Assembly (NCBI GenBank): GCA_030433215.1
Contig: JAUIMC010000001.1
Coordinates: 1-64,000, forward strand
DNA from: Alphaproteobacteria bacterium
GTDB lineage: Bacteria; Pseudomonadota; Alphaproteobacteria; Caulobacterales; Parvularculaceae
Reading direction: 5' to 3'
Length of the DNA: 64,000 nt
Shown: piece after piece, positions 34,478-43,047 of the stretch
How the letters are laid out: the number at the start of each line of letters is the position of its first letter
How positions within the stretch are numbered: position 1 is the first letter of the stretch
Position numbers and translations under genes: made by a program
Notes under the pieces: generated by a model
Databases searched by the model: none
Told to the model about the DNA's origin: nothing
Seen by the model: only the letters and a program-made list of their open reading frames with translations

Positions 34478-34804
34478 ATGATCGAGCTCGACGGCCTGCC
34501 GGAGCATCCGGTCCGCTTTGCGGCGATCCTCCTGCTTGCAGGGTTCGCCGCCGTTTCCGTCGCCAAGATCTACGGCCTTTTCTTCATGCGCTGGAAGAGC
34601 CCCTTCCGCATCGGCCAGTCCATGAACGTGCAGCACGCCGAAGTCGTCGAATGGACGCAAGGCCCCGGCGGGGGCGAGGGTTATGTCAACGCCGGCGGGG
34701 AGCTTTGGCGCGCCGCCTCCAAAGACCCGCTGAAACCCGGCGACGCCGTAACGGTCGGCGCCGTCAACGGACTGACATTGTCCGTGAAGAGAAAATCCGT
34801 CTAA
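34478..34804 (+). CDS. Short NfeD-domain membrane protein
   Basis: The 108-residue protein has one transmembrane segment (about 13-37) and a C-terminal OB-fold like that at the end of full-length NfeD. Compare [23 protein letters not shown] with GEGWVVVEGERWRARSDKPLSKGD at the end of the upstream gene. It probably works with the NfeD protease and slipin in a membrane quality-control complex. It is in the same operon, 4 bases after nfeD. Confidence 0.8.
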   Translation: MIELDGLPEHPVRFAAILLLAGFAAVSVAKIYGLFFMRWKSPFRIGQSMNVQHAEVVEWTQGPGGGEGYVNAGGELWRAASKDPLKPGDAVTVGAVNGLTLSVKRKSV

Positions 34805-34844
34805 GACGCGAAAGCGCTTTCCCGAAGAGCAGAGGAGAAATCAC

Positions 34845-35594
34845 ATGCCCGGAATAGGTTTTTTAGGAGCGATCTTCCTTGCGCTCTTTGTCATCATTCC
34901 CGCCATCATCAAGGTGCTGCGCGAGTATGAGCGCGGGGTCATCTTCACCCTCGGCCGCGTCGGCCGGAAGGCGGCGGGCCCCGGCCTCATTCTCCTGATC
35001 CCCATCGTCCAGACCATGCGCAAGGTCGACATGCGCACCTTCGTTCACGACGTGCCGACCCAGGACGTGATCTCCCGCGACAACGTCTCCGTGAAGGTCA
35101 ATGCGGTCATCTATTACCGGGTGGTCGATTCCGTGCGCGCCGTCGTTCAGGTGGAAAACTACATGGCGGCGACAAGCCAGCTCGCCCAGACCACCCTGCG
35201 CTCGGTGCTCGGCAAGCACGATCTCGACGAGATGCTGCAGGAGCGCGACAAGCTCAACAAGGACATCCAGGAGATCCTCGACAGCCAGACCGAGGCCTGG
35301 GGCATCAAGGTCGCCAATGTGGAGATCAAGCATGTGGACGTGGACTCGTCGATGATCCGCGCCATCGCCAAACAGGCCGAGGCCGAACGAGAGCGGCGCG
35401 CCAAGATCATTCTCGCCGAAGGCGAATTCCAGGCGGCGGCGAAGCTGTCCGAAGCCGCGGAAGTGCTCGCCACCTCGCCGGGGGCCATGCAGCTTCGCTA
35501 TCTGAACTCGCTGCAGGAGATCGCCGGCGACCAGACCAACACCATCGTCTTCCCCTTCTCCATCAACGAGATCGTGGACCGCATGCGCTCGTAA
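34845..35594 (+). CDS. Slipin / stomatin-like SPFH (band 7) membrane protein
   Basis: The 249-residue protein has an N-terminal membrane hairpin ([16 protein letters not shown]) followed by the SPFH domain. Family matches include [29 protein letters not shown] and [14 protein letters not shown]. The helical C-terminus contains [20 protein letters not shown]. It is the natural partner of NfeD, which clips the stomatin C-terminus in archaea. ATG 34845 follows AGAGGAGAAA. A strong terminator follows at 35619-35650. Confidence 0.95.
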   Translation: MPGIGFLGAIFLALFVIIPAIIKVLREYERGVIFTLGRVGRKAAGPGLILLIPIVQTMRKVDMRTFVHDVPTQDVISRDNVSVKVNAVIYYRVVDSVRAVVQVENYMAATSQLAQTTLRSVLGKHDLDEMLQERDKLNKDIQEILDSQTEAWGIKVANVEIKHVDVDSSMIRAIAKQAEAERERRAKIILAEGEFQAAAKLSEAAEVLATSPGAMQLRYLNSLQEIAGDQTNTIVFPFSINEIVDRMRS

Positions 35595-35618
35595 TCCCGG
35601 CCCCGCTGGTTTAGGACA

Positions 35619-35650
35619 GGCGCGCCCCGGCCGGGCGCGCCGTTTCTTTT
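35619..35650 (+). terminator. Rho-independent terminator of the nfeD-slipin operon
   Basis: A 9-bp stem GGCGCGCCC / GGGCGCGCC (35619-35627 and 35633-35641) with a 5-base loop is followed by GTTTCTTTT. It ends the operon just before the next gene. Confidence 0.7.
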
Positions 35651-35655
35651 ATCCG

Positions 35656-35922
35656 ATGACGAACGAACCGATTGATAACATTCAGAAATTGGACGCCTGC
35701 GGCTATCGCTGCCCGATGCCGGTGATCCGCATGGAGGCGCGGCTGCGGCGCATGGCGCCCGGCGAACAGCTGCTCGTCAGGGCGGACGATCCCGTCGCCG
35801 CCCTCGATATTCCTCATTTCTGCCGCGAGGCGGGGCACGAGGCGCGCCGGCGCCCCGACGAACAGGGCCACGACGCCCCGATTTGCGTCTTTCTGGTCAC
35901 GCGGGGGCCGAATCCGGCCTGA
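35656..35922 (+). CDS. TusA-family sulfurtransferase
   Basis: The 88-residue protein has the TusA signature LDACGYRCPMPVIRMEARLR with the active-site Cys of the CPxP motif (about residue 20), the VRADDPVAALDIPHFC strand-helix unit, and a second Cys near the C-terminus. Family members pass sulfur to tRNA thiolation, molybdenum cofactor or respiratory systems. No SD is obvious at ATG 35656, which directly follows the terminator. It is a monocistronic gene. Confidence 0.85.
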   Translation: MTNEPIDNIQKLDACGYRCPMPVIRMEARLRRMAPGEQLLVRADDPVAALDIPHFCREAGHEARRRPDEQGHDAPICVFLVTRGPNPA

Positions 35923-36009
35923 ATCTTTTCCCCTTCCGGCCCGGGGGCGCCCTTTTGCTTTCATAAATGGTAAAGGTTAATGTGGAGGGACGCTCCGAGC
36001 CGTGCTTTA

Positions 36010-36112
36010 ATGCGGGCTCGGACGCTTGGTGAAGCGTCGAACCGGGGCCGCGAAGGCGGGACGCCAAAGTCGCGAAAGCCGGCTCGGGGGAGTCTGTAGG
36101 GGAAGCGGGGAT
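36010..36112 (+). promoter_or_regulatory. GC-rich structured 5' leader of the Sel1 gene
   Basis: The segment contains GGCCGCGAAGGCGGGACGCC followed by AAAGTCGCGAAAGCCGGC. This resembles the core of GEMM (cyclic-di-GMP-I) riboswitches, in which a CGAAAG-type hairpin is followed by GGGACGCAAAGCC, but several consensus positions do not match. It lies directly upstream of the GGAAGCGGGG ribosome binding site of the Sel1-repeat gene. It could be a structured leader of another kind. Confidence 0.25.
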
Positions 36113-37420
36113 ATGAAAAGAGATCCGAAAATGCTGTTTGGGAAAGCCCGTCGTTTTATCGGCGGCATGGCGGCCGCGTCCGTCCTGGCGCTCGCCGCCG
36201 CTTCGCCGGCGCATGCCACGTTCGAGGCCGGCCTCGAAGCCTACAAGAACGGACAATATTCGCAGGCGCTCGACATCTGGCGGCGCTTTGCGGTGGCCGG
36301 CGACATTCGCTCGAAAAAAGTCCTCGGCGATGTTTATTCCGGCAAGCCGCTCGAAGCGGCCCGCGGGTCAGCCGCGCCGCTGGAGGAAATACCGGTCGAC
36401 AACGTTCAGTCGCTTCTCTGGTACACCCTCGCGGCCTATCACGATTTCTCCGCATACCAACTGCCCACCGCCGACGAGGTGAATGCGCAGATCCTCGCCG
36501 AAGGACGCCTCACGGAAATCCGCTTCCGCATGAGCTCGCGCGACGTCGACAAGGCCGAAGACATGATCGCGCGGACCTTTGAGGCGGGCAGCGCTTACGA
36601 CATCTATCGCCTCGGCGAGATGTATCAGAAAGGCGCCGGGGTCGAGAAAAACAACGCCAAGGCGCTTGAGATGTACGCCCTCGCCAAGGAACGCGGCGTC
36701 GGCGAAGCGAGCGCGGCGTACGAATTCCTCGAGCCCCTGATGAACAAGAAGGAAGTCGAAAGAGCGCTTGACCAGGTGGCCGATTGGCAGCCGCCGCTGC
36801 CGCCCGAGCACACCGGCAAGACGCGCCAGCAGGAAGAGCTTGAACGCCTCAAGAAAGAGCTTGAGGAAATCCGCATGGCGGACGCGCTGGAAGCGGTCTC
36901 CGACATCGATGTCGAGCTCATTCAGCGCTCGCTCAACGCGCTCGGCTATCGCGCCGGCGTGGTCGACAACAAGCTCGGCCCCTCGACCCGCGAAGCCATC
37001 CGCCGATTCCAATATGCGCAGGTCGCCCGCGACCGCGATATGAGCGAAGATGAAAAACAGGCGGTGGTCACCGGCGTCCTGACGCCGCGCCAGACCGTCG
37101 ATCTCTTCGGCGACGCCGCCAAGGCGAAACATCCGATGTCGCAATATGTCTACGGCATCATGCATGTGCGCGGCATCGGCGTGGAGCAGGACGGCCAGCA
37201 GGCGGTGAAATGGCTGAGCGATGCGGCGGAGCAAAATCTCGCCATCGCGCATTACGCGCTCGGCGTCGTTTATCGCGACGGCACGACGGGCCTCAACGAA
37301 GTGGCGCCGGACGAAAGAAAGTCCGCCTTCCACCTCGCGCGCGCTTCCGCGCTTGGGTACAAGCCGGCCAATGACGCGCTGCGCCGGCTGAGCTTCGAAT
37401 ATACGCGTGACATTCAGTAA
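36113..37420 (+). CDS. Exported Sel1-repeat protein with peptidoglycan-binding domain
   Basis: The 435-residue protein has a signal peptide (cleavage near SPAHA) and TPR-like/Sel1 helical repeats. These include LEAYKNGQYSQALDIWRRF, IYRLGEMYQKGAGVEKNNAKA, and QYVYGIMHVRGIGVEQDGQQ with AHYALGVVYRDGT near the end. A coiled segment and a peptidoglycan-binding domain (VELIQRSLNALGYRAGVVDN, about 285-330) separate the repeats. Cell-envelope scaffold proteins of alphaproteobacteria (PodJ/ExoR-like) share this design, but no specific function can be given. ATG 36113 follows GGAAGCGGGG. The beta-helix gene starts 14 bases after its stop. Confidence 0.8.
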   Translation: MKRDPKMLFGKARRFIGGMAAASVLALAAASPAHATFEAGLEAYKNGQYSQALDIWRRFAVAGDIRSKKVLGDVYSGKPLEAARGSAAPLEEIPVDNVQSLLWYTLAAYHDFSAYQLPTADEVNAQILAEGRLTEIRFRMSSRDVDKAEDMIARTFEAGSAYDIYRLGEMYQKGAGVEKNNAKALEMYALAKERGVGEASAAYEFLEPLMNKKEVERALDQVADWQPPLPPEHTGKTRQQEELERLKKELEEIRMADALEAVSDIDVELIQRSLNALGYRAGVVDNKLGPSTREAIRRFQYAQVARDRDMSEDEKQAVVTGVLTPRQTVDLFGDAAKAKHPMSQYVYGIMHVRGIGVEQDGQQAVKWLSDAAEQNLAIAHYALGVVYRDGTTGLNEVAPDERKSAFHLARASALGYKPANDALRRLSFEYTRDIQ

Positions 37421-37434
37421 TGGGGGGTCTTGAG

Positions 37435-38499
37435 ATGAACCGCATGAAGTTGAATCACCTGGCCCCTGCTTTCGCCGCCGGCCTTCTGGCGGCGACGCTG
37501 GCCGCGACAAGCGTGCAGGCGCAGTCGCTCGGCGGCTTCCCGATCCGCGAACCGGACGCCGGCACGTCGAGCTCCGGCTCCTCCGGTTCGTCGGCCAAAA
37601 AAGGCCCGATGCAGATCATCGTCGACGTCAACGGCCCGGGTCCTTACAAAACCATTTCCGCAGCGATCGACGATGTCGCCGAAGGCGGCGTCGTTTACGT
37701 GATGCACGGCGTCTACAATGAGAGCCTCAGCCTCAATAAATCCGTGTTCATCCAGGGCGACCGCGGCCCCGGCTCGGGCGTTGAAATTTCCGCGCCCATG
37801 AATGCGCCCTGCCTTACCTTCAAGCCGAAGGAAGGCACGGCCCACGCCGTCGTCGCGAATGTCCAGTTCAAGGCGAAAATCAATTCCGGCGCGTCGGCCT
37901 GCGTCGACATCGACCAGGGCGTGTTCACGCTCAAGGAAAGCGATGTCCTGGGCTCGGGCGTGCGTCCGGCGGTGAAAATCAGCGGCGGCACGGTGATGCT
38001 CGAAAAGAACCGCATCTCCGCGGGCTCGGAAGGCGTCTTCGTCGCACAACCGCATTCCCTGTCGCAGAGCTTCATCATCGACAACAAGATTCTGCAAAAC
38101 AAAGTGGGCGTCGACATCGCCTCGGGCAGCCGCGCCGACGTGGTCGTCGCCGGCAACGAGATTTTCGACAATCTCGACTCGGGCGTGAAGTCGTCCGGCT
38201 ATGGCTCGGCCAAGCTGATCGGCAACAAGATCCGCAACAACAAGGGCTCGGGCGTCATCCTCGACAAATACGCCAAGCTCTCGCTGGTGCGTTACAACGA
38301 GATCGCCCAGAACTCCGGCGACGGCGTCGCCATTCCCTTCGGCGTCAACGGCGTCATCGAAGACAACGACATTGTCGGCAATGACGGGCTGTCGATCTTC
38401 GTGCGCGACGGCCTTGAGCCGAAGATCACCAACAACACCATCGAAAACAACAAAGGCGACCGCTGCACCAAGCGAGACAAGCGCAAGGGCCGCTGCTAG
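37435..38499 (+). CDS. Exported right-handed parallel beta-helix protein
   Basis: The 354-residue protein has a signal peptide (cleavage near SVQAQ), a Ser/Gly linker, then repeating short strands with Asn ladders typical of pectate-lyase-like beta helices. Examples are FIIDNKILQNKVGVDI, VVVAGNEIFDNLDSGV, LIGNKIRNNKGSGVI, VRYNEIAQNSGDGVAI and IEDNDIVGNDG. The catalytic acids of pectin enzymes are not evident, so a binding or structural role is as likely as a hydrolase. It is cotranscribed with the Sel1 gene and ends before a strong terminator. The start is at ATG 37435 rather than the frame start at 37420. Confidence 0.82.
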   Translation: MNRMKLNHLAPAFAAGLLAATLAATSVQAQSLGGFPIREPDAGTSSSGSSGSSAKKGPMQIIVDVNGPGPYKTISAAIDDVAEGGVVYVMHGVYNESLSLNKSVFIQGDRGPGSGVEISAPMNAPCLTFKPKEGTAHAVVANVQFKAKINSGASACVDIDQGVFTLKESDVLGSGVRPAVKISGGTVMLEKNRISAGSEGVFVAQPHSLSQSFIIDNKILQNKVGVDIASGSRADVVVAGNEIFDNLDSGVKSSGYGSAKLIGNKIRNNKGSGVILDKYAKLSLVRYNEIAQNSGDGVAIPFGVNGVIEDNDIVGNDGLSIFVRDGLEPKITNNTIENNKGDRCTKRDKRKGRC

Positions 38500-38518
38500 G
38501 GTCCGCCTTCCCCTGAAC

Positions 38519-38546
38519 AAAAAACCCCGCTCCGGCGGGGTTTTTT
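38519..38546 (+). terminator. Rho-independent terminator after the beta-helix gene
   Basis: Stem ACCCCGC / GCGGGGT with a TCCG-type loop, flanked by A-run and T6 (38541-38546). This is a textbook intrinsic terminator and may work in both directions. Confidence 0.9.
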
Positions 38547-38575
38547 AATCGCACTAAAAAGGAAAACCCACGACG

Positions 38576-38923
38576 ATGAGCGAGTTGCCGCCCTGTCCGC
38601 AATGCGGGTCGTCCCTGACTTACGAAGATTCCGGCCTCCTGGTCTGTCCGGAATGCGCCCATGAATGGAGCCCCGGCGAGGCGTCCGCCGAGACAACCAA
38701 CGGGGCCGCGTCCGGCATTGTCGACGCCAATGGCAATGCGCTCGCCGACGGCGATACGGTCACAGTCATCAAGGATCTCAAGATCAAGGGCTCTTCACAG
38801 GTCGTCAAAGTCGGCACCAAGGTGAAAAACATTCGCCTTGTCGGCGGTGATCACGACATCGACTGCCGCATCGACGGCGTCGGCGCCATGAAGCTGAAAT
38901 CGCAATTCGTGAAAAAGAGCTGA
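38576..38923 (+). CDS. phnA: PhnA/YjdM family zinc-ribbon protein
   Basis: The 115-residue protein has an N-terminal zinc ribbon ([10 protein letters not shown]...[10 protein letters not shown]) and the C-terminal beta domain ([20 protein letters not shown], then [21 protein letters not shown] and the ending [10 protein letters not shown]). This is the widely conserved PhnA family. Despite its name there is no phosphonate gene cluster here, and its function is unknown. ATG 38576 follows AAAGGAAAACCC. Confidence 0.93.
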   Translation: MSELPPCPQCGSSLTYEDSGLLVCPECAHEWSPGEASAETTNGAASGIVDANGNALADGDTVTVIKDLKIKGSSQVVKVGTKVKNIRLVGGDHDIDCRIDGVGAMKLKSQFVKKS

Positions 38924-38973
38924 GCCGTCGCAATAAGGCGTGCTTGCGCCGGTGCCGCCCAAAAGACGAAGCG

Positions 38974-39058
38974 TGGTGCCCCCCGCCGGAATCGAACCGG
39001 CACTCCCGAAGGAACTGGATTTTGAATCCAGCGCGTCTACCAGTTCCGCCAGAGGGGC
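38974..39058 (-). tRNA. tRNA-Leu, anticodon CAA
   Basis: The minus strand folds as a class II tRNA. The acceptor stem GCCCCTC (39058-39052) pairs with GGGGGGC. The anticodon stem CTGGA/TCCAG encloses the loop TTCAAAA, giving anticodon CAA. The T arm holds GGTTCGATTCC. A long variable arm (TTCCTTCGGGA) and encoded CCA at 38974-38976 are present. Total length is 85 bases, normal for leucine tRNA. Confidence 0.97.
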
Positions 39059-39193
39059 CAATATCGCGGTCGACGTGAGGGCGGCATATTAGGTGGCGCG
39101 AAAGCGCGGTCAATGGCTCCCGAAAGATTTGTTAAGCCCTGCCTAGGTATCATCCGCAAAATCCTCTAGACGGACTTTCAAAGGCGGAGATTT

Positions 39194-39886
39194 GTGCGAC
39201 AGATGAGCGGGGACGGTCCGGAGCGGCATGAAAAGATGCGCGGCGCGACGCGCGTTCTCCATGACATCCTCGCCGATCTGACCCGCGCGGCGCCGGAAAA
39301 CGCCGCCCCCCCGCCCGAAGACGCCCCGACCGCAACGCCAACCGCAGCCTTAGGCGACGTCGTCGACCGGCTCGACGAACGCGCCTTCGGCTTTCTGCTC
39401 TTGCTGCTCGCTTTGCCCTGCTGCCTGCCCTTCGTTTACCTTCTACCGCAGATCGTCGCCCTGCCCATGCTGGCGCTCGCGGGGCAGATGGCCATGGGGA
39501 CGCGCCATCCCTGGCTGCCGAAAAAGCTCCATGACCGGCGCTTCGAGATCGCCGACTTTTCGAGCGTTCTTTCCCGCGCGGAAAAATATATGGGCTGGCT
39601 GGAACGCATCGCGACCCCGCGCTTTCGCCCCGTCACCAGCCCCCTGGCGCTGCGCATCATCGGCGGGCTCCTCCTGCTTCCCATCGCCTCGATCCTGACC
39701 CCGCTTCCCGGCACCAACACCATCCCCGGGATCGGCGTCGCCATCGCCGCGCTCGGGATTATCGAGCGCGACGGCGTTCTGGTGATCGGCGGCCTGCTGA
39801 TCGGCTTTATCTGGGTGTTCCTGCTGGTCTTTGTGGGGGCGGAGACCCTTCACCTGATCAAGGACTGGCTGACCGCCCGCGTCTAA
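39194..39886 (+). CDS. exoD: ExoD-family exopolysaccharide-synthesis-related membrane protein
   Basis: The 230-residue protein matches ExoD: a cytoplasmic N-terminal region (VLHDILADL), LGDVVDRLDERAFGFLLLLL, the polar-hydrophobic segment PCCLPFVYLLPQIVALPM, GRHPWLPKKLHDR-like (here GTRHPWLPKKLHDRR) and three or four C-terminal membrane helices with LTPLPGTNTIPGIGVAI. In Rhizobium it is associated with exopolysaccharide and alkali resistance. GTG 39194 is preferred because GGAG lies 5 bases upstream; ATG 39203 is too far from it. Confidence 0.88.
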   Translation: MRQMSGDGPERHEKMRGATRVLHDILADLTRAAPENAAPPPEDAPTATPTAALGDVVDRLDERAFGFLLLLLALPCCLPFVYLLPQIVALPMLALAGQMAMGTRHPWLPKKLHDRRFEIADFSSVLSRAEKYMGWLERIATPRFRPVTSPLALRIIGGLLLLPIASILTPLPGTNTIPGIGVAIAALGIIERDGVLVIGGLLIGFIWVFLLVFVGAETLHLIKDWLTARV

Positions 39887-39961
39887 GCCCTATGCGAGCC
39901 ATGGCGGATGTGACGATCCGTCTTGAGGCCCGGTTGCGCCATCGAGGCTATAACATCAGGC

Positions 39962-40513
39962 ATGATCAAGGCTGTGTTCCACCGGACGAGCTTTACCGAG
40001 CGCACGCTGGGCCTCGCATTCCTGGCGAGCGGCGCCATGCTCGCCGGAGCGCATCTTTTTGAAAAAGTCGGCGGCTTCGTCCCTTGCATCCTGTGCCTCA
40101 ACCAGCGCGAAGCGCACTGGACGGCGCTCGCCGTTGCGGCGGCGGGCCTTCTCGCCTCGCGTCTGTTTCGCTCGAAGCTCGGCGCGGCGGCGGGGGTGGG
40201 CGCAGCCGCCCTTGTCTATGCGGTCAGCGCAGGGCTCGCCTTCTATCATACGGGCGTCGAATATGGGTACTGGCCGGGGCCGGCGATCTGCGCCGGCGGC
40301 GGCGTCGACGCCATCGATCTCGACAATCTTTCGGAGTCCCTGACCCGCAAAAGCGACGCGCCGTCCTGCGACGATGTGCAGTGGCGGTTTCTCGGCGTTT
40401 CCATGGCGGGCTATAACATGCTGGCGTCGGCGGGCCTCTTCGCGCTGACCCTGTTCGCGGCGCTGACGGAAACGCGCGCGGCGAAACGCACGAGAAACGG
40501 AGCCGCAGCATGA
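39962..40513 (+). CDS. dsbB: Disulfide bond formation protein B
   Basis: This quinone-linked inner-membrane protein reoxidises DsbA. The 183-residue product has four membrane helices and the first periplasmic Cys pair (FVPCILCLNQREAHW) in the C-x-x-C form. The second pair is in the loop with AICAGGG and DAPSCDDVQWRFLGVSMAGYN. The C-terminus overlaps coq7 by four bases (ATGA). The coq7 neighbour fits a shared link with quinone metabolism. Confidence 0.93.
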   Translation: MIKAVFHRTSFTERTLGLAFLASGAMLAGAHLFEKVGGFVPCILCLNQREAHWTALAVAAAGLLASRLFRSKLGAAAGVGAAALVYAVSAGLAFYHTGVEYGYWPGPAICAGGGVDAIDLDNLSESLTRKSDAPSCDDVQWRFLGVSMAGYNMLASAGLFALTLFAALTETRAAKRTRNGAAA

Positions 40514-41073
40514 CGGACTCTCAAAAACCCGGGCCGCAAAAACCGGGCCCCCGCGCGGGCCGCATCGCGGAAATGCTGCGCGTCGATCACGCCGGGGAAT
40601 ACGGCGCCGTCGCCATCTATCGCGGCCAGCGCGCCGTCTTCGACGGTCTGAAACACAAAGCCGGCACGGCCGCGCTCCTGAAAGAGATGGAAGAGGGCGA
40701 AGCGCATCACCTGTCGACCTTCGACAAGCTGCTGGCGGAGCGCAAGGTGCGCCCCACCCTGCTCGCGCCGTTCTGGAACGCCGCCGGCTTCGGGCTCGGC
40801 GCGGCGACGGCGCTGATGGGTGAGAAAGCCGCCATGGCCTGCACCGCCGCGGTCGAGGATGTGATCGAAAAGCACTACGCCGAACAGATCGACGAACTTG
40901 GAGAGGATGAACCCGCGCTCGCCGAAACCGTGCGCGAATTCCGCGAGGACGAGCTCGAGCACAAGCACACGGCCGAGACTCATGGCGCGGAAGAGGCGCC
41001 GGGCTACCGGCTGTTGTCCTCCGCGATCCGGCTCGGCTGCCGCGCCGCCATCCGCATCGCCGAAAAGGTCTGA
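40510..41073 (+). CDS. coq7: Demethoxyubiquinone hydroxylase (Coq7-type)
   Basis: Di-iron enzyme that hydroxylates demethoxyubiquinone at C6 in ubiquinone synthesis. The 187-residue protein has the ferritin-like ligands in LRVDHAGEYGAVAIYRGQ, KEMEEGEAHHLSTFDKLL and VREFREDELEHKHTAETH, i.e. two ExxH pairs. Its length matches the bacterial/mitochondrial Coq7 type. Its start overlaps dsbB (ATGA), suggesting coupling. Confidence 0.95.
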   Translation: MTDSQKPGPQKPGPRAGRIAEMLRVDHAGEYGAVAIYRGQRAVFDGLKHKAGTAALLKEMEEGEAHHLSTFDKLLAERKVRPTLLAPFWNAAGFGLGAATALMGEKAAMACTAAVEDVIEKHYAEQIDELGEDEPALAETVREFREDELEHKHTAETHGAEEAPGYRLLSSAIRLGCRAAIRIAEKV

Positions 41074-41142
41074 GCGCCGCTCTTTGCGCCTCCAGCCCGC
41101 AAGGCTATCCTACGCGCCAACAAAGCGATCCAGGGAGTTCTC

Positions 41143-42996
41143 ATGAGAAATAAGACGATCCTGCGCCGGGCGGGCGCCCTCGCCGCCGTTTCGGCGCTGG
41201 CCCTCGCCGCGGCCTGCAGCCAGGGCCCGGCTGAAACGCCTGAGACAGGCGCGCCCACGGTCGAAGAGGCCGACGAGTTCATCACCGGCGTCGAAGATTG
41301 GTATCGGGATTTCGGCGAATATTCCGCGCGCATCAATTGGGTGAACGCCACCTATATTAATTACGACACCGATTGGCTCGCCTCGCGCGTCGCCGCCGAA
41401 GGCACCGAGATGGGCGTCAAATTCGCCAATGAAGCCAAGCGCTTCAACGATCTCGACCTGCCGGCCGAGATGCGCCGCAAGATCGAGTTCATCAAGCTCG
41501 GCCTCAACCTGCCGGCGCCGGAAAAGCCGGGCGCGGCGAAAGAGCTGGCGCAGATCAACACCCGCATGGCCTCGACCTACGCCACCGGCAAGATCGAACT
41601 CGACGGCGAAACCGTCGCCCGCGTCGATCTGGAAGAGATGATGGGAACGGTGCGCGACCCGGCCAAGCTCGAAGAAATCTGGGTGAAGTGGCGCGAAATC
41701 CCGGTCGCCGAAAACGATGACGGCACGACCATGAAAGAGGATTACGCCCGCATGGCCGAGATCGCCAATGCCGGAGCGAAAGAACTCGGCTTTGACGATG
41801 TCGGCGCCATGTGGCGGGCACGCTACGATCTTCCGCCTGCGGAGTTTGCCGCGGAAACAGACCGCCTTTGGGAGCAGGTGAAGCCGCTTTACGATCAGCT
41901 TCACTGCCATGTGCGCGCCAAGCTGAACGAGCAATATGGCGACGCCGTCGTCCCGCAGGGCGAACCGATCCGCGCCGATCTTCTCGGCAATATGTGGGCG
42001 CAAAGCTGGGCCAATATCTACGATCTCGTCGCGCCCGCGGACGCCGATCCCGGCTATGATCTGACGGCTCTTTTGAAGGCGCAGAATTACGACGCGACCC
42101 GCATGGTCAAGACCGGCGAGGCGTTCTTCTCGTCGCTCGGATTCGAGCCGCTGCCCGAAACCTTCTGGGAACGCTCGCAGATCACCAAGCCGGAAGACCG
42201 CGAAGTCGTCTGCCACGCCTCGGCGTGGGATCTCGACAGCCAGGACGACATCCGCATCAAGATGTGCACCAAGGTGAACTCGGACGACTTCCAGACCGTC
42301 CATCACGAGCTCGGGCACAATTACTATCAGCGCGCCTACAAGGATCAGCCGCCGCTCTTTCAGGGCGGCGCCAATGGCGGCTTTCACGAGGCGATCGGCG
42401 ACATGGTCGCGCTTTCGATCACGCCCGATTACCTCAAAGAGATCGGCCTTCTCGAAGAAACGCCCGACGCCTCGAAAGACATCGGGCTCCTGATGGCGCA
42501 GGCGCTGGAGAAAATCTCCTTCATGCCCTTCGGCCTGCTGATGGACAAATGGCGCTGGGAAGTTTTCAACGGCGAGCTGACGCCGGAAACCTATAATGAC
42601 GGCTGGTGGGAGCTGCGCGAACAATATCAGGGCATCCGCCCGCCGGAGACGCGCGACGCCCGTTATTTCGATCCGGGCGGGAAATATCACATCCCCGGCA
42701 ATGTCTCCTATACGCGCTATTTCATCGCCCACATCCTGCAGTTCCAGTTCCACAAGGCCGCCTGCGAACAGGCCGGCTGGACGGGGCCGCTGCACCGCTG
42801 TTCGGTCTACGGATCGAAGGCAGTCGGCGAGAAGTTCAACGCCATGCTGGAAATGGGCGCCTCGAAGCCATGGCCCGAAGCGCTCGACGCCTTCACCGGC
42901 ACGTCCAAAATGGACGGCGAGGCGGTGGTCGAATATTTCGCGCCGCTTATGGAATGGCTCGAAGAGCAGAATGAAGGCCGCACCTGCGGCTGGTAA
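41143..42996 (+). CDS. M2-family zinc peptidyl-dipeptidase (ACE-like), predicted lipoprotein
   Basis: The 617-residue protein starts with a lipoprotein signal (LALAAACSQ, Cys about 24). It carries the M2 catalytic motif VHHELGHNYY (HExxH at 388-392) and the third zinc ligand Glu416 in GGFHEAIGDMVALS. Further ACE-like sequence includes AWDLDSQDDIRIKMCTKVNSDD and KYHIPGNVSYTRYFIAHIL. It likely removes C-terminal dipeptides from peptides in the periplasm or at the outer membrane. It stands alone and is followed by a strong terminator at 43019-43047. Confidence 0.94.
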   Translation: MRNKTILRRAGALAAVSALALAAACSQGPAETPETGAPTVEEADEFITGVEDWYRDFGEYSARINWVNATYINYDTDWLASRVAAEGTEMGVKFANEAKRFNDLDLPAEMRRKIEFIKLGLNLPAPEKPGAAKELAQINTRMASTYATGKIELDGETVARVDLEEMMGTVRDPAKLEEIWVKWREIPVAENDDGTTMKEDYARMAEIANAGAKELGFDDVGAMWRARYDLPPAEFAAETDRLWEQVKPLYDQLHCHVRAKLNEQYGDAVVPQGEPIRADLLGNMWAQSWANIYDLVAPADADPGYDLTALLKAQNYDATRMVKTGEAFFSSLGFEPLPETFWERSQITKPEDREVVCHASAWDLDSQDDIRIKMCTKVNSDDFQTVHHELGHNYYQRAYKDQPPLFQGGANGGFHEAIGDMVALSITPDYLKEIGLLEETPDASKDIGLLMAQALEKISFMPFGLLMDKWRWEVFNGELTPETYNDGWWELREQYQGIRPPETRDARYFDPGGKYHIPGNVSYTRYFIAHILQFQFHKAACEQAGWTGPLHRCSVYGSKAVGEKFNAMLEMGASKPWPEALDAFTGTSKMDGEAVVEYFAPLMEWLEEQNEGRTCGW

Positions 42997-43018
42997 GCGC
43001 TGCTCTGATCAAAAAAAG

Positions 43019-43047
43019 AAAAGCCCTGGCAAGCCGGGGCTTTTTTA
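43019..43047 (+). terminator. Rho-independent terminator after the M2 peptidase gene
   Basis: Stem AAAAGCCCTGG / CCGGGGCTTTTTT (one mismatch) around a CAAG loop, ending in T6. The opposite-strand hisE stop codon lies within the T-run, so the terminator also marks the end of the his operon in the other direction. Confidence 0.88.
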
